DNA from: DASUAS01 sp963809795
GTDB lineage: Bacteria; Actinomycetota; Acidimicrobiia; IMCC26256; DASPTH01
Assembly (NCBI GenBank): GCA_963809795.1
Contig: CAWELN010000014.1
Span: 253,392 to 317,391, forward strand
Reading direction: 5' to 3'
DNA length: 64,000 bases
Shown: positions 8,699 to 18,960 of the stretch, piece after piece
How positions within the stretch are numbered: position 1 is the first letter of the stretch
Layout: each line of letters begins with the position of its first letter
Notes under the pieces: model-generated
Databases searched by the model: none
Told to the model about the DNA's origin: nothing
What the model saw: the letters and a program-made list of their open reading frames with translations, nothing else
Program-made: the position numbers and the translations under genes

Positions 8699-8991
8699 GG
8701 TGCGTCGAGGATGCGCGGGACGCGGAACCGGCCGTCCTCCGACGCCGGCGCCATGGCCAGCACCTCGTCGCGCGGCAGGCTGGGCCGGACCTCGTCGGCG
8801 CGGAACACGTTCACGATCGGCAAGGGGTGCGCGGTGGGGGGCACGTCGTGGGTGTCGAGCGCGGCGATCTGCGCCGCGTGCTCGAGGATGACCTCGAGCT
8901 GACCGGTGAAGTGCTCGATCTCCTCGTCGGTCAGCGCGAGGCGCGCCAGCTGCGCGACGTGCTCGACGTCGGCGCGCGTGAGACGGGACAT
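8695..8991 (-). CDS. gatC: Asp/Glu-tRNA(Asn/Gln) amidotransferase subunit C
   Basis: A 98-aa small subunit that wraps around and stabilises GatA-GatB. Characteristic features are the N-terminal helix MSRLTRADVEHVAQLARLAL, the acidic EEIEHFTGQLEVILEH segment and the C-terminal LPRDEVLAMAPASEDGRFRVP. It is the first gene of the gatC-gatA-(mini-ORF)-gatB operon. The ATG at 8991 has a TAGACT -10 box 7 nt upstream and no Shine-Dalgarno sequence, so translation is probably leaderless. Confidence 0.96.
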   Translation of the reverse strand: MSRLTRADVEHVAQLARLALTDEEIEHFTGQLEVILEHAAQIAALDTHDVPPTAHPLPIVNVFRADEVRPSLPRDEVLAMAPASEDGRFRVPRILDAP

Positions 8992-8998
8992 GGTGTCG

Positions 8999-9004
8999 AG
9001 TCTA
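8999..9004 (-). promoter_or_regulatory. -10 box for gatC (leaderless)
   Basis: TAGACT on the minus strand, 7 nt before the gatC ATG. It is divergent from the SCP2 -10 box 20 bp away. Confidence 0.5.
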
Positions 9005-9023
9005 GGAGTCGCACCCGCTTGGC

Positions 9024-9029
9024 TACGAT
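9024..9029 (+). promoter_or_regulatory. -10 box for the SCP2 gene
   Basis: TACGAT, 8 nt before the GTG start at 9038. Confidence 0.45.
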
Positions 9030-9037
9030 GCCGATCC

Positions 9038-9439
9038 GTGGCGACGCACCCGTTCCTCTCCGACGACTGGTTCACGGCGGTCCGGGAGATCGTCGACGCG
9101 CAGGAGCTGGAGATCCCGCCGCACGCGGAGCTCACCATGAACCTCGTGGTGACCGACACGCCCTTCGGCGAGGACCGCCTCCTCCACATCGGCGCCAAGG
9201 ACGGCCACGCCGACTGGGGACCCGGCCACGCCGCCGACGCCGACCTCACCCTCACCACCGATTACGTGACCGCCCGCGACATCTTCATCAGCGGCAACCC
9301 CCAGGCCGGGATGCAGGCGTTCATGGAGGGCAAGGTGAAGGTCCAGGGCGATCTCACCAAGTTGATGGCGGCCCAGGTGGCGGGCACCGGCCCCGGTGCG
9401 CCCGGGCTCGCCGACGCCCTGTCGGCGATCACGGAGTGA
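9038..9439 (+). CDS. SCP2 sterol-binding domain protein
   Basis: A 133-aa single-domain protein resembling the SCP2 sterol-carrier fold (DRLLHIGAKDGHADWGPGHAADADLTLTTDYVTARDIFISG, read in parts, then AFMEGKVKVQGDLTKLM). Members bind lipids or acyl-CoA in a hydrophobic pocket. The FxxGKVKVQGD stretch near the C-terminus is the best family mark. GTG 9038 is chosen from the nearby -10 box and the N-terminal ATHPFLSDDWF. It diverges from gatC and has no obvious operon partner. Confidence 0.85.
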   Translation: MATHPFLSDDWFTAVREIVDAQELEIPPHAELTMNLVVTDTPFGEDRLLHIGAKDGHADWGPGHAADADLTLTTDYVTARDIFISGNPQAGMQAFMEGKVKVQGDLTKLMAAQVAGTGPGAPGLADALSAITE

Positions 9440-9638
9440 CGGGCGCCTCCGCCTCGTTGGCCGGCTCGCCGCGCTCCGCGAACGACGCGGGCTCGAGCGC
9501 GTCGCCGGGCATCTCGTGCCCGTTCACCGCGGGCGCCTCGCCGACCCGCGGCCCGGGGCGCCCGAGCTCACGTCCGTAGCCACTCGCCGGACGGCACGGC
9601 CCCGGCCTCGACGTCGCGCCGTGCGCGGGTCGCCACAT
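9429..9638 (-). CDS. Small hypothetical protein (69 aa)
   Basis: This is the only candidate gene in the 326-bp gap between the SCP2 gene and the kinase gene. It is a 69-aa Pro/Gly/Ala-rich ORF beginning MWRPAHGATSRPGPCRP. An unusually good GGGAGG Shine-Dalgarno lies 5 nt before ATG 9638 (a second ATG at 9641 is too close). The 3' end overlaps the converging SCP2 gene by 11 bases. I recognise no family. The rest of the gap (about 9649-9765) shows nothing I can assign. Confidence 0.4.
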   Translation of the reverse strand: MWRPAHGATSRPGPCRPASGYGRELGRPGPRVGEAPAVNGHEMPGDALEPASFAERGEPANEAEAPVTP

Positions 9639-9765
9639 CATTTCCTCCCACGATTCGAGTCACGGCCGGCGACCAGTCGCCGGCGCCCCGGGGAGTGCAC
9701 GCCTTCCGCCCTCCCGCCCCGCAAGGAGACGCTCACGGGGCCGGCCCGTCACGCGGCTCGGCCGA

Positions 9766-11652
<1,887 letters not shown>

Positions 11653-11658
11653 CGGGTC

Positions 11659-11664
11659 AAGGTA
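11659..11664 (-). promoter_or_regulatory. -10 box for the PASTA kinase (leaderless)
   Basis: TACCTT on the minus strand, 6 nt before the kinase ATG. Confidence 0.45.
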
Positions 11665-11728
11665 CCGGGCCGAACCTGCGGGTTCGCGGCACTGGAACGC
11701 GCGATGACCGGGTTCGACGGTGCGGCGT

Positions 11729-11734
11729 TAGCCT
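11729..11734 (+). promoter_or_regulatory. -10 box for the CopC-like membrane protein
   Basis: TAGCCT, 8 nt before the ATG at 11743. Confidence 0.45.
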
Positions 11735-11742
11735 CGGAAGCG

Positions 11743-12249
11743 ATGGTCGAGACTCCGAGCGCGACGCGACCGCCCCCCGCGCCGCGGCGCGCCGCGGCGC
11801 CCCGCCGCAAGCTCTTCCGTCACCCGGGGCGGGTCGCGATCGTCGTGATCGCGTTGCTGGTCGTGCTCAACCTGAGCATCGTCCTGCTCGACAACGCCGA
11901 CACCAGTCCCGGAGGGGTCAACCCGCTGCCGGCGACGGTGGAGTCGGTGTCGCCCGTACCGGGGTCGATCGCCGGGCCGATCGACACGATCACCGTCGAC
12001 CTCGACAACAGCCTCACCGGTGTGCTCCTCATCAAGATCCGGGGCACCTACGTGGAGATCCCGGAGGACCAGCTCGACCGCGTGGTCGAGCTGGGACAGC
12101 TCAGCTACCGGCCCGGCCCCGGCAAGGAGATCGCCACCTTCCCGCAGGGCGAGAACGACGTCCTCGTCTATTACTGGTCGAAGACCCGCCCGGGCGGGCG
12201 GCCGAAGCACCCGGCGAGCTACGCATGGAGCTTCCAGGTCAAGGCGTGA
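11743..12249 (+). CDS. Membrane-anchored protein with CopC-like Ig domain
   Basis: A 168-aa protein with a basic, proline-rich cytoplasmic N-terminus (about 1-28), one transmembrane helix (about 30-50, VAIVVIALLVVLNLSIVLLD) and an extracellular domain of about 115 residues. The latter begins VESVSPVPGSIAGPIDTITV, resembling the opening of CopC-like immunoglobulin folds. Histidine/methionine copper ligands are not evident, so a copper role is not supported. It diverges from the PASTA kinase, which also has an extracellular domain; a functional link is only a guess. The stop codon is fused to a palindromic element. Confidence 0.65.
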   Translation: MVETPSATRPPPAPRRAAAPRRKLFRHPGRVAIVVIALLVVLNLSIVLLDNADTSPGGVNPLPATVESVSPVPGSIAGPIDTITVDLDNSLTGVLLIKIRGTYVEIPEDQLDRVVELGQLSYRPGPGKEIATFPQGENDVLVYYWSKTRPGGRPKHPASYAWSFQVKA

Positions 12250-12308
12250 GCGAGCCGGGCATCCCGGCGAGCAGCGAACGGCCCGTAGTGCCCGTGGTGA
12301 AGGCGTGA
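12246..12308 (+). repeat. GGGTATCCC-family element as a 20-codon mini-ORF after the CopC-like gene
   Basis: The core (12246-12278) differs from the other mini-ORF copies by one base in the loop (GGGCATCCC). It reads MSEPGIPASSERPVVPVVKA and a stop. The GTG overlaps the upstream stop (GTGA). The upstream gene ends AAGGCGTGA (12241-12249) and the mini-ORF ends with the same nine bases (12300-12308), a direct repeat 59 bp apart. No gene starts after it on this strand. Confidence 0.7.
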
Positions 12309-12311
12309 CGG

Positions 12312-13313
12312 TCAGCGCACGCGGAGCACCGCGGCGCCCCGGACCTCGTCACGCTTGATGGCGAGCAGTGCGTCGTTGGCCGCCTCGAGCGAGAACACCT
12401 CGTACTCGGCCCGGACGCCGGCAGTGGCGGCGAGGTCCATGAACTCCTGCGCGTCCGCGCGCGTCATGTTGGCCACCGAGCGCAGGCTCCGCTCGTGCCA
12501 GAGGAGCTCATAGGGCATCGACGGGACGTCACTCATGTGGATGCCGGCCAGGCTGACCGTGCCGCCGGGGCGCACGGTCGCCAACGCCACCGGCACGAGC
12601 TCACCGGCGGGCGCGAACACGACGGCACGGTCACACGGTTCGGGCGGCGCCTCCGTCGGACCTCCGATCCACGACGCGCCCAGCTCACGCGCCAGCTCGC
12701 GATGGCCTTCGCCTCGGGTCATCACCACCACCTCGCAACCCCAGTGCTGCAGCACCTGGAGCGCGAGGTGGGCCGACGCGCCGAACCCGAGCAGGGCCAC
12801 ACGTTCACCGGGTTGCACCTCGGCGCGCCGCAGGGCGCGGTACCCGATGACGCCCGCGCACAGGAGCGGCGCCGCTTCGAGATCGTCCAATGCCGGGGGA
12901 AGCCGGACCGCGAAGTCCTCCGGCACCGTGACGTGGTCGGCGTACCCGCCGTCGACGGTCCATCCGGTGAAGTCGGCGGCGACGCAGAGGTTCTCCTCTC
13001 CCCGACGACAGAACTCGCACACTCCGTCGGTGTGATGGAGCCAGGCGACTCCGACCCGGTCGCCGACCGCGAGGGTCGCCACCTCGTCCCCGAGCGCGTC
13101 GACCACGCCGACGACCTGGTGGCCGGGCACGATCGGCACGTGCACCAGCTCGAGGTCGCCCTCGACGACGTGCAGGTCGGTGCGACAACAGCCGCACGCG
13201 TGCACCCGCACCCGCACCTCTCCCGGCGCGGGCTCGGGCACCGCGCGTTCGACCAGTGTCAGCGGTCGGGTCGCGATCGGCGCCGAAGCGGTCAGTTGCT
13301 GCGCGCGGCTCAC
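12312..13313 (-). CDS. Zinc-dependent alcohol dehydrogenase family protein
   Basis: A medium-chain dehydrogenase/reductase of 333 aa. The catalytic zinc region reads ACGCCRTDLHVVEG with GHQ replacing the usual GHE, and the Rossmann segment is LLGFGASAHLALQ. The structural zinc loop reads TDGVCEFCRRGEENLC: the first of the four usual cysteines is Asp, leaving three. GTG 13313 is chosen because the upstream extension is arginine/serine-rich and not family-like. It lies 16 bp downstream of the dehydratase pair on the same strand, so it may act on a related acyl or alcohol metabolite. The substrate is unknown. Confidence 0.85.
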   Translation of the reverse strand: MSRAQQLTASAPIATRPLTLVERAVPEPAPGEVRVRVHACGCCRTDLHVVEGDLELVHVPIVPGHQVVGVVDALGDEVATLAVGDRVGVAWLHHTDGVCEFCRRGEENLCVAADFTGWTVDGGYADHVTVPEDFAVRLPPALDDLEAAPLLCAGVIGYRALRRAEVQPGERVALLGFGASAHLALQVLQHWGCEVVVMTRGEGHRELARELGASWIGGPTEAPPEPCDRAVVFAPAGELVPVALATVRPGGTVSLAGIHMSDVPSMPYELLWHERSLRSVANMTRADAQEFMDLAATAGVRAEYEVFSLEAANDALLAIKRDEVRGAAVLRVR

Positions 13314-13329
13314 GGGATGGCCACCTCGG

Positions 13330-13746
13330 TCACGGGACGACGAAGGTCGCCTCGCCCTTGATCGCGGCTCCGCCGGACTCGACACGCGTGCAGAGCAGCT
13401 CGACGTCGACCTTGCGTTCGCCGGCGTCCTCGTACCGACGGGTGACCGTGCCCGAGCACACGACGGTGTCGCCCGGCCACACCTGCTCGCGGAACTGCAC
13501 CGCGTAACGGCGCACGTTGTTCGCGCCCAGCCAGTCGGTGGCGTAGCCGGCGAGGATGCCCGCCTGCAGCATGCCGACCGAGAAGACCGACGGGTAGCCG
13601 GCGGCCCGGGCGAACTCTTCGTCGTGGTGGATCGGGTTGAAGTCGCCGGACGCGCCCTGGTACTTGACCATGTCGGTGCGGGTGATCGGCCCGTACTCGC
13701 GCGGCGCCGACGCGCTGCCCTCAGCGAGATCGTCCCAGGTCGCCAT
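13330..13746 (-). CDS. MaoC-like dehydratase (HadB-type subunit)
   Basis: A 138-aa hot-dog-fold protein with the hydratase 2 motif SGDFNPIHHD, giving the catalytic Asp and His, and the helix GYPSVFSVGMLQAGI. Such subunits catalyse (R)-specific hydration or dehydration of enoyl/3-hydroxyacyl thioesters. Its ATG overlaps the stop of the upstream FAS1-like gene by one base (TGATG), so the two are translationally coupled and probably form a HadA-HadB-like heterodimer. This subunit holds the active site. Confidence 0.88.
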   Translation of the reverse strand: MATWDDLAEGSASAPREYGPITRTDMVKYQGASGDFNPIHHDEEFARAAGYPSVFSVGMLQAGILAGYATDWLGANNVRRYAVQFREQVWPGDTVVCSGTVTRRYEDAGERKVDVELLCTRVESGGAAIKGEATFVVP

Positions 13747-14198
13747 CACGATCCCTCCGTCGGCGCCTTGCCCGTCTCGATCATCGTGGTCCGCGACTCG
13801 GCCACGACCTCGCCACTCTCGTCGCGGTACTCGGTGACCATCTCGGCGAAGCGCATGGTGCCGCCGCGCTTCCCCTCCTTCTCGTAGATGCTGTCGATCC
13901 ACGACTCGGTGGTGAGCTTGGCGCCGGCGCGTGGCGGGGGGCCGAAGAACGAGAACTCCTGGCCACCGTGGAGCAGTCGGGCGAGATTGATGTTGAGCGA
14001 CGCCACCGGGTTCTCGAGGTCGTCGGGCGCCCAGAACCCGGACGCGATGAGCCACGTGGGCGGGATGACGGCCGCGGGGTCGTCGAGGTAGTCGGGGTTG
14101 CGCGTCATCGTCGCCCGGGCGAACTCCCGCACCTTGCCCCGCTCGATCGTGAACTCGTAGCCGGGAAACCGCTTCCCGATCACGGAGTCGTCAGCCAT
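13746..14198 (-). CDS. FAS1-like (N-terminal MaoC) dehydratase subunit (HadA-type)
   Basis: A 150-aa hot-dog protein of the FAS1-like dehydratase group: GKRFPGYEFTIERGKVREFA at the N-terminus, IPPTWLIASGFW, LLHGGQEFSFFGPPPRAG and SIYEKEGKRGG. These partners shape the acyl tunnel but usually lack the catalytic dyad, which agrees with its pairing with the MaoC subunit immediately downstream. It is first in the set of three genes reading toward 12312. Confidence 0.85.
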   Translation of the reverse strand: MADDSVIGKRFPGYEFTIERGKVREFARATMTRNPDYLDDPAAVIPPTWLIASGFWAPDDLENPVASLNINLARLLHGGQEFSFFGPPPRAGAKLTTESWIDSIYEKEGKRGGTMRFAEMVTEYRDESGEVVAESRTTMIETGKAPTEGS

Positions 14199-14278
14199 GC
14201 AACCGCTCCCCCTCGTACCTCGAACGTCGATCCGGGCGAGGCTACGTCGTGGTCGGAGACGTGTCCCAGCCCGCGTCG

Positions 14279-16329
14279 CTACGCCGCGGGGGCCGGCCCG
14301 TGCTCGAGCAGGTGTCGCAAGCCGGGTTCGTCGAGCGTGGGCACGCCGAGCTGCTCGGCCTTCGCCCGCTTCGACCCGGGACTCTCGCCGACCACCACGT
14401 AGCTGGTCTTCTTCGACACGCTCCCCGTCACCTTGGCGCCGCGCGCCTCCAACTCGGCCTGCGCCTCCTCCCGAGTCATGGAGGGCAAGGTGCCGGTGAG
14501 CACGAAGGCGAGGCCTTCGAGCGACGGGCCGTCGACGGCGGCAGCGACGCGTGCGGGGCCCTGGAAGTTGACGCCGGCGGCGCGCAGCTTCTCGATCAGC
14601 TCCCGGTTCCGGTCGATGGCGAAGAACGCCCGCACGCTCTGCGCGATGACACCGCCGACGCCGGGTACGACCGCGAGGTCCTCCTCCGCGGCGCCGGCGA
14701 TGGCGTCGAGGTCGCCGAGCTCGCGGGCGAGAGCCACCGCCGCGCTCGGGCCGACGTGCCGGATGCCGAGCCCGACGAGCAGCTTCGCCAGCGGTCGCGA
14801 GCGCGACGCGTCGATCGCCGCGACCAGCAGCTGGGCCGACCGGTCGCCGATCCGCTCCAGCGGCACCAGCGCCTCGACGGTGAGCGAGTAGACGTCGGCC
14901 GCGTCGGAGAGCAGCCCCGCATTCACGAACTGGGTGACGCGCTCCTCGCCGAGCCCCTCGATGTCCATGGCCGAGCGACCGGCGAAGAACACGATGCGCT
15001 GCACACGCTGCGCGGGGCAGTCGACGTTGACGCAGCGCGTGTCAGCCTCACCGTCGAGTCGCACGAGCGGTTCGTGGCACACCGGGCACTCGGTGGGGAA
15101 CTTCCACTTCCGTGCGCCGCGCTTCCGTTTGGCGAGCACCGGGCCCACGACTTCGGGGATGACGTCACCGGCCTTGCGCACGATCACGGTGTCGCCGACG
15201 CGCACATCCTTGCGCGCGACCTCGTCCTGGTTGTGGAGCGTGGCGAGCCCGACCGTCGAACCGCCCACGAACACCGGCTCGAGCTGGGCGAACGGAGTGG
15301 CCCGACCGGTGCGACCGATGCTCACCATGATCCCGCGCAGCAGTGTCGTCTTCTCCTCGGGCGGGAACTTGAACGCGATGGCCCACCGTGGCGCCCGGCT
15401 CGTGAAGCCGAGCTCGTTGCGTTGCGCGAGGTCGTCGACCTTCACGACCGCGCCGTCGATCTCGTAGCCGAACGAGTGCCGGTTGGCCTCGATGCGCTCG
15501 CAGAACTCGTAGACGTCGTCGAGGGACGACAGCTCCTCGATGTGGTCGTTCACCGGCAGACCGAGATCGCGCAGCCAACCGAGCGTCTGGTGGTGTGACC
15601 GGAGCACGGGTCCGCCGTCCTGCACACCGAGCTGGTAGGCATCGAACGTCAGGTCTCGTGACGCGGTGACACGCGGGTCCTTCTGGCGGAGGCTGCCGGC
15701 GGCGGCGTTGCGCGGGTTCGCGAACAGGCGGTCGCCCGCCTCGCCCTGGCGCCGGTTCAGCTCCTCGAACGATGTGAGCGGCATGAACACCTCGCCCCGC
15801 ACCTCGAGCCGCGTCGGCACCGCGTTCCCCTGCAGCGCGTCGGGGATCGACTGGATGGTGGCGACGTTGGCGGTGACGTCCTCCCCGGTCTCGCCGTCGC
15901 CGCGCGTGGCCGCGCCGCGACCAGCCGACCGTCCTCGTAGAGCAGCGACACCGCCAACCCGTCGAGCTTCGGCTCGCCGACGAACACCACCGGGTCCGTG
16001 ATCACCCGCTCGATGCGCGCGTACCAGGCGGCGAGCTCCTCCCGTGCGAAGGCGTTGTCGAGCGACAGCATCGGGACGATGTGGCGCACCGGCGCGAAGG
16101 TGGCCGATGGCGGAGCCCCCACCTCGGTGAGCGGTGTGTCGCCGCGTTCGAGCTCCGGGTACCGGTCGGCCAGCGCCGAGAGCTCACGGACGAGCTCGTC
16201 GAACTCGGCGTCGGAGATCTCGGGCTCGTCGTCGCGGTAGTAGCGCTCGCGGTGGTACCGGATCTGACCGGCGAGCTCGTCGGCGCGCGTGGCGACGTCG
16301 GGCGGGATCGCTCCGGGTGCGCGGGCCAT
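14279..16329 (-). CDS. ligA: NAD-dependent DNA ligase, one frameshift
   Basis: Seals nicks in duplex DNA using NAD+; normally essential. Domains in order are the Ia domain (YHRERYYRDDEPEISDAEFD), the adenylation domain with active-site Lys in EPKLDGLAVSLLYEDG, an OB fold, a C4 zinc finger (CPVCHEP...CVNVDCPAQ), helix-hairpin-helix repeats and a C-terminal BRCT domain (AFVLTGTLPSMTREEAQAEL). The gene is broken near 15912-15920, where one G is missing from a GGG run. Restoring it gives the expected Thr-Arg-Gly-Asp-Gly-Glu-Thr-Gly-Glu-Asp. Full length is about 683 aa, as usual. The ATG at 16329 follows a GGGGG tract. The break is most likely a homopolymer error. Confidence 0.93.
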
Positions 16330-16339
16330 CCCCCGCAAT

Positions 16340-16983
16340 CTACCGAGCGGGTGTGACGTCTACGGCTACGTGGGCGGGGCGAGGCGCCGTCGTCGTCGGC
16401 GGGCGGCCGTCGTGGTCGTGGTGCGGCGGTCGTCGGCGTCGTCGTCGGCGGGGCCGTCGTCGTCGTCGGCGCGGTCGTCGGCGGCGCGGTCGTGGTCGGT
16501 CGAGGTGGTCGACGTGGTGGTCGAGCTCGTGCTGGTCGACGAGGTCGACGAGCTGGTGGTCGTGTTCTTGTTGTCGCTGCCGTCGTCGTTCGAGAGCACC
16601 AGGGCCAGGATCACGCCGATGAGCACGACCGCGAGCACGACGAGCGCCGCGATCAGCCACCGTTGACCCGACGACATGCCCTCGTCGTCGTCCGGCGGGA
16701 CGTCGCCCCCGCCACCTCCGCCGCCCCCGCCGGCCGCGGCACCGCCCGCCGCGCCTCCCGCGGCACCGCCGGCCGCGGCTGCGGGCATGGCCATCGTGCT
16801 GTCACCGGTGGCCGGACCGGCTCCGGTGTCGTCCGCGCCCGCCGCGCCTGCCGCGCCCGCCGCGCCCGCCGCGCCTGCGCCGGTCGCACCCTCCACCGCG
16901 GCGCCACAGTTCCCGCAGACCGTCGCGCCCGGCTGGAGCGGCTGGCCGCACACGCCGCAGTAGCGGTACGGGGTGGTCTCCAC
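16340..16983 (-). CDS. Zinc-ribbon, Gly/Ala-rich, single-TM protein with scrambled Thr/Pro tail
   Basis: It starts at GTG 16983 with a zinc ribbon (YCGVCGQPLQPG...VCGNCG, a C4 module near residues 9-28). A low-complexity Ala/Gly region follows, then an acidic spacer and one transmembrane helix (LIAALVVLAVVLIGVILALV). The outer tail is Thr/Ser/Pro-rich. In the original frame the tail turns into Asp/Arg repeats and stops at 16366. Reading PTTTAPPTTAP in the next frame and ending at the TAG at 16340 gives a uniform Thr/Pro stalk, so two or three indels are likely. The gene starts one base after the MetE-like gene stops, but no common function is apparent. Confidence 0.65.
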
Positions 16984-16984
16984 G

Positions 16985-17995
16985 TCAGGCTCCCAGGGTG
17001 AGTCTCGCGGCGACCGCCTGGTCGTGCACCCGGGCGGCCAACTCGCGTGCGATGCCGAGCACCCGCTCGGCCTGGGAGGCACCGTAGCCCGCCAGCCCGC
17101 ACGCAGGGGTGATCAACCCGCGCGTGCGGAGGGGCACCGGGTCGCACCCACGTCGCGTCAGGTCGCACCACACGCGCGCCAATGCGCGCCAGTGCGGGTC
17201 GGCCGATTCACCCACCGGTCGGTCGGTCGGCACCGCGCCCCAAGCAATCCATCCGTCGCCGTCGAGGAAGCGTGCCAGCGAGACGGTGTGCTGGACGAGA
17301 TCGTCGTTCACCTCGACGCCGAGCACCTCGGGCCCGGCCTCGAGCGCGAGCGCGACGTCGCCGTCACTGCACACGTGCACACCCGTGACACAGTCGACCG
17401 ATGCCAGCGCGCCCGACAACACGTCGATGGCCGACTCGCGGTCGAGCGGCTCGTTGCCACGGTGCCACGACACGAGCGCGGGCTCGTCGAAGAACAGCAC
17501 CAGCCCGGCGTCGGGCAGCTGCGCGCCGACCAGTTCCTCCACCGCCACCGACCACGCGCGGGTGACCTCGGCCGCGCGGCGGAACGCCCGCGGCGCGGGG
17601 ACGCCGGCGGCGTGCAGCGCCATGCCCAGGGTCAGCGGGCCCGTCACCTGGACCTTCACCCGGACCGGCCGCTTCTCGCGGGCCGCAGCCACCTCGAGGA
17701 ACGTGAGGAGCCCGTCGTGCCCACCGTCCCCGAAGTCGCAGTCGGGCGCCGCGTCCGAGTCGTGCACCACCGTGAAGCTGCCGTCGTCCGCCACGCTCAC
17801 CTCGGGGAGCGCCCCGAGCCACTGGGCGAGCATGCCCTCCCTCGGGTCGCGCGCGGGCAGCTGGGGCGCGGCCGGCAGCTCCGGTAGACGGCGCAGCACC
17901 ACCTCCGCCGCCGCGACGGGATCGTCGTGGGGCAGGCTGCCGACACCGGTCGCGACGCCGGGGACGAGCACCGGCGCTCGGAGAGTCGGCGACAT
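16985..17995 (-). CDS. MetE C-terminal-like (UROD/MetE superfamily) methyltransferase
   Basis: A 336-aa protein matching the C-terminal catalytic half of cobalamin-independent methionine synthase. The zinc ligands are visible: His and Cys in GVHVCSDGD and a later Cys in ITPACGLAGYG (equivalent to the DCGL motif). The N-terminal duplicate half of MetE is absent. Such short MetE-like proteins transfer methyl groups from corrinoid proteins or other donors; the acceptor here is unknown. ATG 17995 has TAGAGT 8 nt upstream. The presence of metH elsewhere in the window makes a main methionine synthase role unlikely. Confidence 0.8.
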   Translation of the reverse strand: MSPTLRAPVLVPGVATGVGSLPHDDPVAAAEVVLRRLPELPAAPQLPARDPREGMLAQWLGALPEVSVADDGSFTVVHDSDAAPDCDFGDGGHDGLLTFLEVAAAREKRPVRVKVQVTGPLTLGMALHAAGVPAPRAFRRAAEVTRAWSVAVEELVGAQLPDAGLVLFFDEPALVSWHRGNEPLDRESAIDVLSGALASVDCVTGVHVCSDGDVALALEAGPEVLGVEVNDDLVQHTVSLARFLDGDGWIAWGAVPTDRPVGESADPHWRALARVWCDLTRRGCDPVPLRTRGLITPACGLAGYGASQAERVLGIARELAARVHDQAVAARLTLGA

Positions 17996-18003
17996 GAGGT
18001 CGT

Positions 18004-18009
18004 ACTCTA
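18004..18009 (-). promoter_or_regulatory. -10 box for the MetE-like gene
   Basis: TAGAGT on the minus strand, 8 nt before the ATG. Confidence 0.45.
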
Positions 18010-18042
18010 CGATCGCCGACGCCGCGCGCTCCAAGCGGGCGC

Positions 18043-18960
18043 GTGCAGGTGAACGGAGTCAACCTGCCTCGTCCTCTCTTCTTGTGGCTGCTGCGCGTCG
18101 CCTGGGTGACGTTGCCGCTGACCGCGGGTCCGGCCGCGGCCGCCGCGACCGAATCGTGGGCCGACGGGCCGCGCGTCGCGGCCGCGACGCTGCTCTGGCT
18201 CGCGTGGGCGGTCGGACTCCTCGCGACGCTCGCGCCGCGTCCGCAGACGTTGACCGCGCTGCGCGTGATCGCGCCGGCGCTGGTCGTCGCCGCGATCCTC
18301 GCCGCGATCGACGGAGCACCGTCGACGCTCGCGACGGTCGGCGCGTTGGCCGGGACGATCGTGTGCTCGACGCTCGCCTCGGGCCACGACATCGCGTCCG
18401 CAGCCGCGAACGCCCTCGCGTATGGCGACGAGCAACGCTTCCCATTGCGCGTTCCGCCGGCGTTGTTCCTCGGCCCGTTGCCCGGGGCACGTCTCCTCGT
18501 CGCGGCCGGGGTCGTGGCGCCGGTGCTGCTCCTGGCCGACGGTGAGATCGTCCTCGGCGTCATCTCGCTCCTGATCGGCGCCGCGCTCGTCGCCGTGCTC
18601 AGCCGGTCGCTCGAGTCGCTGTCGCGCCGCTGGGCGGTGCTCGTGCCGGCCGGGTTCGTCGTCGTCGACACGTTGACCCTGGCCGACCCCGTCCTCTTCC
18701 TGCGCGAGCACGTGCGCGAGGTCGCGCCCGAACCCGCCGCCGCGGCACCAGCAGAGATCCTCGATCTCCGCCTCGGCGCCGGTGCGGGCTCGGTGTCGGC
18801 CCGGTTCGACGCGCCGATCGACCTGGTCCGGGCCGCCCGCGGGCGACGCGGCGGCGAGACGGTCGAGACCGAGGCGATCCTGTTCGCGGTGGCGCGCCGG
18901 GACGAGATGCTCCGGCTGGCCGCGGCGCGGCGCCTGCCGGTTCGCGTGACGGTCAGGTAG
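18043..18960 (+). CDS. Conserved polytopic membrane protein
   Basis: A 305-aa protein with about six hydrophobic helices in residues 10-215 (for example LFLWLLRVAWVTLPLTAG and GARLLVAAGVVAPVLLLAD) and a soluble C-terminal part of about 80 residues rich in Ala/Arg. I do not recognise a characterised family. GTG 18043 is used; GTG 18049 is equally possible. Its last 8 bases overlap the end of the convergent mnmA gene. It diverges from the MetE-like gene. Confidence 0.65.
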   Translation: MQVNGVNLPRPLFLWLLRVAWVTLPLTAGPAAAAATESWADGPRVAAATLLWLAWAVGLLATLAPRPQTLTALRVIAPALVVAAILAAIDGAPSTLATVGALAGTIVCSTLASGHDIASAAANALAYGDEQRFPLRVPPALFLGPLPGARLLVAAGVVAPVLLLADGEIVLGVISLLIGAALVAVLSRSLESLSRRWAVLVPAGFVVVDTLTLADPVLFLREHVREVAPEPAAAAPAEILDLRLGAGAGSVSARFDAPIDLVRAARGRRGGETVETEAILFAVARRDEMLRLAAARRLPVRVTVR

